Source: a virus
IMG/VR virus record: IMGVR_UViG_3300022745_000063
Coordinates: 1-42,499 of that record
Strand: one strand, 5' to 3'
DNA: 42,499 nucleotides
Below are positions 37,525 through 42,499 of the stretch, piece by piece (position 1 is the first letter of the stretch; every line of letters starts with the position of its first letter). A program made the position numbers and the translations under genes. A model generated the notes under the pieces. That model did no database searches. It was not told where the DNA came from and saw only the letters and a list, made by a program, of their open reading frames with translations.

Positions 37525-37790
37525 TGCGCCCCGCTGGGCCTGTGCGCATGGCGCTGCTGGGGGCAGTGGCTGCTGGTGTGAGTGGCGATTTTTCTGCCCT
37601 TGCCCGCAGCACGGGGCACCCTGAATGCCAGGTGCGCCAAACACTCAAGAATTTGCGCCGCGAGGGCAGGGTAGAGCGGGTGGCTGATGCACCAGCCGCA
37701 GGCTCACCACCGCGCGGTGTGTATGGGCAAGCCACAGAGCGGCGCAGTGTGTTTGATGCGCTGTCGCATGTGCGCGAGGTGTGGCGATAG
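37524..37790 (+). CDS. Small winged-helix protein
   Basis: An 88-residue protein. Residues about 8-60 (VRMALLGAVAAGVSGDFSALARSTGHPECQVRQTLKNLRREGRVERV) form a winged HTH with a wing ending GVYGQA. It is coupled to the upstream regulator by one shared base. It probably binds DNA near the replication genes. Confidence 0.7.
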   Translation: MRPAGPVRMALLGAVAAGVSGDFSALARSTGHPECQVRQTLKNLRREGRVERVADAPAAGSPPRGVYGQATERRSVFDALSHVREVWR

Positions 37791-37848
37791 GCCTCAGAGC
37801 CCAAGCACCTGCCAGAAAAAACCAACCCTAAACATACAAAAAAATCTC

Positions 37849-40473
37849 ATGGCGTCAAACCACAAGGACCAACTGCCCCCGATCAATTTTGAAGCTCTGG
37901 CCAGCGCCTTGCTGGACCGGGCGCACACGCTGGTGCCGATGTGGCTGCCGGGTGGCTCGCAGCGGGGGCATGAGTACACCTGCGGTTCGCTGCAAGGTGG
38001 CTCGGGCACGAGTTGCTCGGTGAACCTGATCAATGGCAAGTGGGCCGACTTTGCCACCGATGAGCGCGGCAATGACCTGGTGAGCCTGTACGCCAAGGCG
38101 CACGATTTGACCATGGGCAAGGCTGCCGTGCAGGTGGCGCGTGAGTGCGGGCTGGAAGATGTGGCCAATGTGCAGCGGGCCGCGCCCGGTGCTGCACCGG
38201 TAGCCGCACCCCGGCCAGTGCCTGCCCCGGCGCCAGTGGCCCGCCCGCGTGTGGATGAAGGCTGGGCCACGGTGCGGCCTGTGCCAGCGCACGCGCCAGA
38301 GCCCACGTTCTACCACCAGCACCGCAAGCCGCAAGACCTTGACCACCGGGCAGAGTACCGAGTGGACGGGGCGCTGCATGGCTTTGTGATGCGCTTTCGC
38401 ACCAGCGAGGGCGGCAAGGACACGTTGCCCTACACCTGGTGCACCAGCGCCCGCGATGGCGCGAGCTGCTGGAAGTGGAAGACGTGGGACGAACCGCGCC
38501 CGCTGTACTACCCAGGCCACACCTCACCGGGCACACGCACGGTGGTGCTCGTGGAGGGCGAGAAAAAGGCCGATGCGCTGCAAGCGCTGCTCGATGCCGG
38601 TGCGCCAGGGGTGTACTGTGTGGCGAGCTGGGCAGGTGGCTGCAAGGCGTGGCGCAAGGCCGATTGGAACTGGCTTGCGGCCTGTACGGTGCTGTTGTGG
38701 CCGGATTGCGATGCCAAACGGGAGCGGCTGACGAAGGCCGAGGAGGCCGCCTGCAAGGACGAAGCCGAGCGCGACATGCTGCAGGCGCTCAAGCCACTGC
38801 TGCCCAATGAAAAGCAACCCGGCATTTCGGCCATGCTGGGCATTGGGGCGCTGCTGCAAGCCGAGCAGGGCTGTGCGGTGCAGATGCTGCCGGTGGCCGC
38901 GCTCACGGGCATGGTGCCCGACGGCTGGGATTGCGCCGACGCCATCCACACCGACGGCTGGGATTTTGCCCGCGTGGCTGCGTTTTTCGGGCAGGCTGGG
39001 CCTCTGCCATTGGCCGATGTGCAACAGCCTGCTGTGGCTGGTTCTGGTGAGCTTGATGCGGCTGCAAACACGTCGCGTGACGGCCTCGCTGGCGCGGCGG
39101 GGGGTGGTGGCGGTGGTCGGGCGATGCCCGACTGGCTGGCTCCGTACTTTGACGCGGACAAGGGCCGCTGGATGGTTTCTCGCAAGCTGGTGATCGCCGC
39201 GCTGGAGCATGATCCGGCGCTGTGCGAGGTGCTGGGCATGAACCAGCTCTCGAACAGCATTGAAGCGCGGCAGGCGTGGCCCTGGGTGCATGGCAAGGCG
39301 GGGCCGATCACTGGCACGGCTGACCTGATGCTGGGCGACTACCTCACGCGCACTTATGGCCTGCCCAGCATTGCCCGGGCGGCGCTGATGGAGGGGATTG
39401 AGACGGTGGCGCACGCGAGGCCGTTTCACCCTATCCGAGACTGGCTCACCACGCTCAAGCATGACGGCAAGGTGCGCATTGACAAGTGGCTGATCTACGT
39501 GCTCGGGCTTGACCCCGAGACCCTGACCCCGCAGATGGAGGAATACCTCAAGCTGGTGGGGCGCTACTGGCTGCTGGGCATGGTGAACCGGGTGATGGAG
39601 CCCGGCTGCAAGTTTGACTATTGCCCGGTGCTCGAAGGCCCCGGCGGTTTGGGCAAGAGCACGCTGGCCGAAACGCTGGCGGGCCTGGCGTATTTCAGCG
39701 ACACGCACTTTGACATCGGCAAAGGCAAAGACGGCCAGGAGCAGGTGCAAGGGCTGTGGGTGTACGAGATTGCCGAGTTGGCCAACTTTGGCAAGGCCGA
39801 GATTGGGCTGATCAAGGCGTTCATAACGGCCAAGGTGGACCGTTACCGGCCCGCCTATGGGCGCACAGTGGAGGCGTATGCACGCCAGTGCGTGCTGGTG
39901 GGCACCACCAACGAGAGCACCTACCTGCGCGACCGCACGGGCAACCGGCGCTTTTGGCCAATCCCGGTGACCAACCGCATCAAGAACCCCTGGGTGGCCA
40001 GGTGGCGCGAGCAGTTGTTTGCCGAGGCTTACCAGCTTTATTTGCAGGGTGAGCGCTTCACGCCCACGCCCGAGGAAGAGGCGCGGCTGTTTGTGCCCAT
40101 GCAAGAAAGCCGCATGGTGGAGACAGCCGTCATCAGCGAGCTGATGAACGTGCTCACTCGCCAGCCCCTGCAACAAGGAATTGGTGCGCTGGTGCATCGT
40201 GAGGCTGAGTTCGTGACGATCAGCCAGCTCACTCTGGCGCTTGGCGTTGACGCAGCCAAGAGCAGCCCTGCGCTTGAGGCGCAGGTGCGCGGCTTCCTCG
40301 ACCACGAGGGCTGGGAGCGCGTGAAGAAACAGGTCAACGGCGTGCGAGCGTGGGGATATGCCCGCCCGCGCAATTGGCCCAAGGAAGAACCGGCTAGCCC
40401 GGACGCAGCCATCCGTGCGCAGGGCGCAACGGGGGCATCAACAGAAGAGGGCGCAGACGATGAGCCGTTTTGA
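37849..40473 (+). CDS. Replication protein: primase/TOPRIM fused to VapE-like helicase
   Basis: An 874-residue protein from ATG 37849. The N-terminal part (GGSQRGHEYTCGSLQGGSGTSCSVNLINGKWADFATDERG) resembles zinc-finger-like primase starts. A TOPRIM-type segment follows (VVLVEGEKKADALQALL, about residue 232). The C-terminal half is a virulence-associated E (PF05272) ATPase with Walker A EGPGGLGKST (about 596-605) and NESTYLRDRTGNRRFWPI near its end. It should prime and unwind the phage origin. It is the only replication gene seen. Confidence 0.9.
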   Translation: MASNHKDQLPPINFEALASALLDRAHTLVPMWLPGGSQRGHEYTCGSLQGGSGTSCSVNLINGKWADFATDERGNDLVSLYAKAHDLTMGKAAVQVARECGLEDVANVQRAAPGAAPVAAPRPVPAPAPVARPRVDEGWATVRPVPAHAPEPTFYHQHRKPQDLDHRAEYRVDGALHGFVMRFRTSEGGKDTLPYTWCTSARDGASCWKWKTWDEPRPLYYPGHTSPGTRTVVLVEGEKKADALQALLDAGAPGVYCVASWAGGCKAWRKADWNWLAACTVLLWPDCDAKRERLTKAEEAACKDEAERDMLQALKPLLPNEKQPGISAMLGIGALLQAEQGCAVQMLPVAALTGMVPDGWDCADAIHTDGWDFARVAAFFGQAGPLPLADVQQPAVAGSGELDAAANTSRDGLAGAAGGGGGGRAMPDWLAPYFDADKGRWMVSRKLVIAALEHDPALCEVLGMNQLSNSIEARQAWPWVHGKAGPITGTADLMLGDYLTRTYGLPSIARAALMEGIETVAHARPFHPIRDWLTTLKHDGKVRIDKWLIYVLGLDPETLTPQMEEYLKLVGRYWLLGMVNRVMEPGCKFDYCPVLEGPGGLGKSTLAETLAGLAYFSDTHFDIGKGKDGQEQVQGLWVYEIAELANFGKAEIGLIKAFITAKVDRYRPAYGRTVEAYARQCVLVGTTNESTYLRDRTGNRRFWPIPVTNRIKNPWVARWREQLFAEAYQLYLQGERFTPTPEEEARLFVPMQESRMVETAVISELMNVLTRQPLQQGIGALVHREAEFVTISQLTLALGVDAAKSSPALEAQVRGFLDHEGWERVKKQVNGVRAWGYARPRNWPKEEPASPDAAIRAQGATGASTEEGADDEPF

Positions 40474-40609
40474 GCAGCGAGGGGTGTTACAGCCCGAAAA
40501 GCTCACGGCCCAACAAACGCGCCGTGTCACACACCATGCGGGAGGCGAGATTCGCGGCTTGGTGTGTGGCGCGGTGGCGGGGAAGTCTGCGTTTGAAGCC
40601 ATGACGTAG
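40460..40609 (+). CDS. Small protein downstream of the replication gene
   Basis: A 49-residue frame overlapping the replication gene by 14 bases: SRFEQRGVLQPEKLTAQQTR then VTHHAGGEIRGLVCGAVAGK. Charged and compact; no family is recognised. Overlap-coupled translation supports it. Confidence 0.5.
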   Translation: MSRFEQRGVLQPEKLTAQQTRRVTHHAGGEIRGLVCGAVAGKSAFEAMT

Positions 40610-40829
40610 CGCCTGAGTGTCCACGGTGTCCAGCGGCCCCTATGGAGCCTATGGAGTTGCTTCTTCCTTGTTTTGCTGGGTTGTGGCTGCTGCATGGTTG
40701 TGTTGGTGTCTGGCTGGTGTCCACCGTGTTTTGCCAATGCCTGCGGGCACAGGCGGGCAGGTGCGGGTGCGCTCGCGCTCGCGTGGGTGTGTGTACTGCG
40801 TTTGATCTCTATAGAAAAGGATGGACAGC
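40610..40829 (+). other. Non-coding gap with TGTCCA repeats
   Basis: No convincing gene. Repeated short words occur in both directions: TGTCCACGGTGTCCAGC (40619 on), GTGTCCACCGTG (around 40720), and TGGACAGCATGGACAGTGG at its right edge, plus a tandem CCTATGGAG. It could hold replication or regulatory sites. Hydrophobic frames here lack an SD. Confidence 0.35.
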
Positions 40830-41150
40830 ATGGACAGTGGACAGCAAACGGCAGCCGACGAGGCGATGATGAAGGCCTACGTGGCAGAGTGCATCCAGAT
40901 CATCAAGACGCGGATGCCTGAGACGTACAAGGCGCTGCAAACCAAAGCGGAAGAGCTGGGCAATGAAGCCTACGCGCTGGTGCGCCAGGGCATCCGTGGC
41001 AAGCCCAACTGCTTCTACGCCGTCGAAGGCGGGCATGTGGTTGGCACACCGTTCGACATGCCCGACCTCACGGGAGACATGGCGCGGCAGATTTGCCAGT
41101 TTGGCTGCAAGAGCATGGTGCTGTTTGGGGTGCCAAAGGTTGCGGCATGA
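40830..41150 (+). CDS. Early protein of unknown function
   Basis: A 106-residue protein; ATG 40830 is preferred over ATG 40821 because it has proper spacing from AAAAGG. It is helical (EAMMKAYVAECIQIIKTRMPETYKALQTKAEELGNEAYALVRQG) then CFYAVEGGHVVGTPFDMPDLTGDMARQICQFG. No family is recognised. The stop overlaps an ATG that opens the leader frame of rha copy 2. Confidence 0.65.
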   Translation: MDSGQQTAADEAMMKAYVAECIQIIKTRMPETYKALQTKAEELGNEAYALVRQGIRGKPNCFYAVEGGHVVGTPFDMPDLTGDMARQICQFGCKSMVLFGVPKVAA

Positions 41151-41158
41151 GCCTGGTC

Positions 41159-41188
41159 TTTGCCATGCCGGGTCGCATCGGCTACACT
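41159..41188 (+). promoter_or_regulatory. Promoter of the C4-rha leader, copy 2
   Basis: -35 TTTGCC (41159-41164) and -10 TACACT (41183-41188), 18-base spacer, aligned with copy 1. CGCATCGGCTACACTTCGCC and the following CGTCCCTTCGGGGAT are identical in both copies. Confidence 0.65.
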
Positions 41189-41239
41189 TCGCCCGTCCCT
41201 TCGGGGATCGGGATTGGCGTCCCGGTAGCAAGGCGCAGC

Positions 41240-41273
41240 AAGCCGCTCGCCTCCAAAGGTCTGCGGCTTTTTT
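41240..41273 (+). terminator. Intrinsic terminator or attenuator in the rha leader (copy 2)
   Basis: AAGCCGC ... GCGGCTT with an inner CCT/AGG pair and six T. It is placed between the leader promoter and the C4-like RNA, as in copy 1. It may stop most transcripts or end readthrough from upstream. Confidence 0.6.
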
Positions 41274-41299
41274 CATGCGCAACGCATGGCTCCACTTTT

Positions 41300-41371
41300 G
41301 GCGGGCCGTGCGGGGGCACCCGTAAGGGTGCGCCGGTCCTTGCCCGGTACGCCAACCCCGTACGGTCTGCC
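41300..41371 (+). ncRNA. C4-like antisense RNA, copy 2
   Basis: Same size (72 bases) and layout as copy 1: closing stem 41300-41315 with 41356-41371, hairpin GCACCC-GTAA-GGGTGC and hairpin CCGG-TCCTTGC-CCGG. The whole second loop, TCCTTGC (41337-41343), is the exact complement of GCAAGGA at the rha SD (41413-41419). Compared with copy 1, loop and SD have changed together, and the first stem pair is G-C instead of A-T. This strongly supports an antisense pairing function. Confidence 0.83.
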
Positions 41372-41425
41372 TCCTGTGATTGGCGTCGCTTGGGGCAGGT
41401 TCATAACCTGTTGCAAGGAGCCATC

Positions 41426-42172
41426 ATGGCTAACACTCTCCCAACGGGCATTGCCGCCCATATCACCGTCATCGACGGACAACCCACCACCACGACCCAA
41501 GACATTGCCACCGTCTATGGCAAGCAGCATGCAAAGGTGCTGGCTATCGTTCGCCAGCGCATGAGTGAATGCCCGGATGAATGGCGTCTCGCCAATTTCG
41601 GCGAGACGGTCACAGAACGCGAAAACCCCAGCGGGGGAGCGCCGATACAGTCGCCCGTCATCCGCATGACCAAGAAGGGCTTCCACTTCGTCGTGGGCAA
41701 GTTCACCGGGGCCAAGGCTGTGGCGCACCAGATCGCCTTTGCCGACGAGTTCGAGCGCATGGAGCAAACCCTGCAAACGCGCACCCCGCGCAAAAGCGCC
41801 CGCCAGAGCATCACCATCGACGTGCGCGGCCTGCTGCTCTCGGGCCAATCCGAACCCCAGCCCCTGCCGCCCGAGCTGCTGCGCGCCATCAACGACCGCG
41901 CCTGGGAAATCATGCGCGAGCTGCACCCCCTGCTGCACGAGCACATGCAGCGGCGCATCGCTTTCACATCCATCAACGGGCACAACCACATCGATCTGGA
42001 AAAGGCGATCAAGGCCGTGCAAGGCACAACGCTGGGCAACGCGCTCACGCACATGCACCACACCTCGCTGAACGGTGTCATCAGAATGCTCGACATCGCG
42101 GGAATGATGGCGCAAGAGGCGCACGAGCGGGCCACGGCTGCGTTGAGTGGGGCAAAGGGGGCGGGGCGGTAG
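41426..42172 (+). CDS. rha: Rha-family phage regulatory protein (copy 2)
   Basis: A 248-residue protein from the ATG at 41426 (SD GCAAGGAG). Rha domain: ITVIDGQPTTTTQDIATVYGKQHAKVLAIVR, then VIRMTKKGFHFVVGKFTGAKAVAHQIAFADEFERME. The C-terminal part shares a 141-bp near-identical block with copy 1. A hairpin CAGGTT-cat-AACCTG stands directly before the SD in both copies. The frame is open upstream to ATG 41147, but its reading frame in the leader differs from copy 1. It is a likely antirepressor or regulator controlled by the C4-like RNA. Confidence 0.88.
   Translation: MANTLPTGIAAHITVIDGQPTTTTQDIATVYGKQHAKVLAIVRQRMSECPDEWRLANFGETVTERENPSGGAPIQSPVIRMTKKGFHFVVGKFTGAKAVAHQIAFADEFERMEQTLQTRTPRKSARQSITIDVRGLLLSGQSEPQPLPPELLRAINDRAWEIMRELHPLLHEHMQRRIAFTSINGHNHIDLEKAIKAVQGTTLGNALTHMHHTSLNGVIRMLDIAGMMAQEAHERATAALSGAKGAGR
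41816..41956 (+). repeat. 141-bp inverted repeat, copy 2
   Basis: 139 of 141 bases match the reverse complement of 29854-29994. It encodes IDVRGLLLSGQSEPQPLPPE and the following helix of the Rha C-terminal part. Confidence 0.85.
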
Positions 42173-42351
42173 CTGCTGCTGTACATCGATCGGTTTGACT
42201 GCCCTCTTTCCGGGTTGGCGCAACCTGCCAGCTCGGCCACCGTGGGGCAGGGTGGCAGCTGCCGTGGTGGTGCGGCGCTGCGGGGCAGGCTGCTGGGCGC
42301 TGTGGGTGGCCTGTGGATAACCAAAGGTACTCCCAGGGGGTGCCGGTCGCG
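42173..42351. other. Non-coding region before the terminase genes, candidate cos region
   Basis: No gene lies between the rha stop and base 188 across the circular join. The first part has inverted words (TGCCAGCTCGGCCACC and GGTGGCAGCTG). The second part (from 42352) is a GT-rich, C-poor strand. A lambda-type terminase cuts at a cos site that normally lies just before the small subunit gene, so this gap is the best candidate; the actual site cannot be named. Confidence 0.4.
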
Positions 42352-42499
42352 GGTGAATTCGGCGGTGAAGTGTGGCTAGATGTGGGGTTGTGCTAAGGGG
42401 GTTATATTTGGTTGTGGTGTTGTGGGTGGCTTATTTGTTGCGTCTGGTGCTATGAATTTTGATGGTTGACGGCTGCGGGAGGGGGTTTTACACCAACTG
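42352..42499. repeat. Terminal direct repeat, right copy (circular overlap)
   Basis: Matches 2-149 except T at 42373. The genome closes to about 42,350 bp when one copy is removed. The stretch 42374-42465 is strongly biased to G and T on this strand. Confidence 0.9.

Noticed and set aside
40617-40869. Hydrophobic + strand frames in the gap after the replication gene
   Set aside because: No SD and Cys/Trp-rich composition; probably chance frames over repeats.
1-42499. CRISPR arrays and rRNA genes
   Set aside because: No regularly spaced repeat series and no rRNA-like sequence were seen on either strand.

Overview
The window is the complete, circularly closed genome of a temperate, lambda-like siphophage of about 42,350 bp. 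Bases 2-149 are repeated at 42352-42499 with one mismatch. The host is probably a Burkholderiales betaproteobacterium. This is inferred from the high-GC codon usage, the types of small early genes, and an attP core matching the 3' half of a tRNA-Cys(GCA) gene. The attP core occurs once, and integrase, repressor and head, tail and lysis modules are all present, so the sequence is the excised phage rather than an integrated prophage.

Late region, + strand, 188-21634: GpA-family terminase, a Mor-family activator gene, a gpW-like joiner, a lambda-type portal, a ClpP-like protease fused to the major capsid protein (with an internal start for the capsid part), decoration, neck and tail-tube genes, a gpG/gpGT pair joined by a -1 slippery heptamer, tape measure, tail tip, gpJ-like hub and tail fibre. 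Two putative holins, an M15 peptidase endolysin and nested Rz/Rz1 spanins follow. A strong terminator closes the operon. A 2,644-bp IS1595-family transposon with passenger genes sits exactly behind this terminator, with an 8-bp target duplication of the T-tract.

Leftward early region, - strand, 33994 down to 24610: about 17 tightly coupled genes with many ATGA overlaps. They run from small membrane and DUF2303-type genes through an HD hydrolase and a Rha regulator to a complete diversity-generating retroelement (DGR), then excisionase and integrase. The DGR has a reverse transcriptase, an Avd accessory protein, one template repeat (TR) and two target genes ending in variable repeats. Both variable repeats (VRs) differ from the TR only at TR adenines, 10 changes each.

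Immunity region, 34033-36646: a lambda-like layout in which identical TTACCC-NN-GGGTAA operators lie both at the start of the leftward operon (OL-like) and between the divergent repressor and Cro-like genes (OR-like). Both control promoters with the same geometry, and the DGR lies on the operator-controlled leftward strand. Rightward early genes, 36389-42172: Cro-like protein, DNA-binding regulators, a primase/VapE-type replication protein and a second rha gene.

Each rha gene is preceded by a structured leader that resembles the C4 antisense RNA of phage P1. In both copies a loop of the RNA is exactly complementary to that copy's own Shine-Dalgarno (SD) region, and the two copies covary. The DGR with two targets and this paired C4-rha system are the most notable contents.
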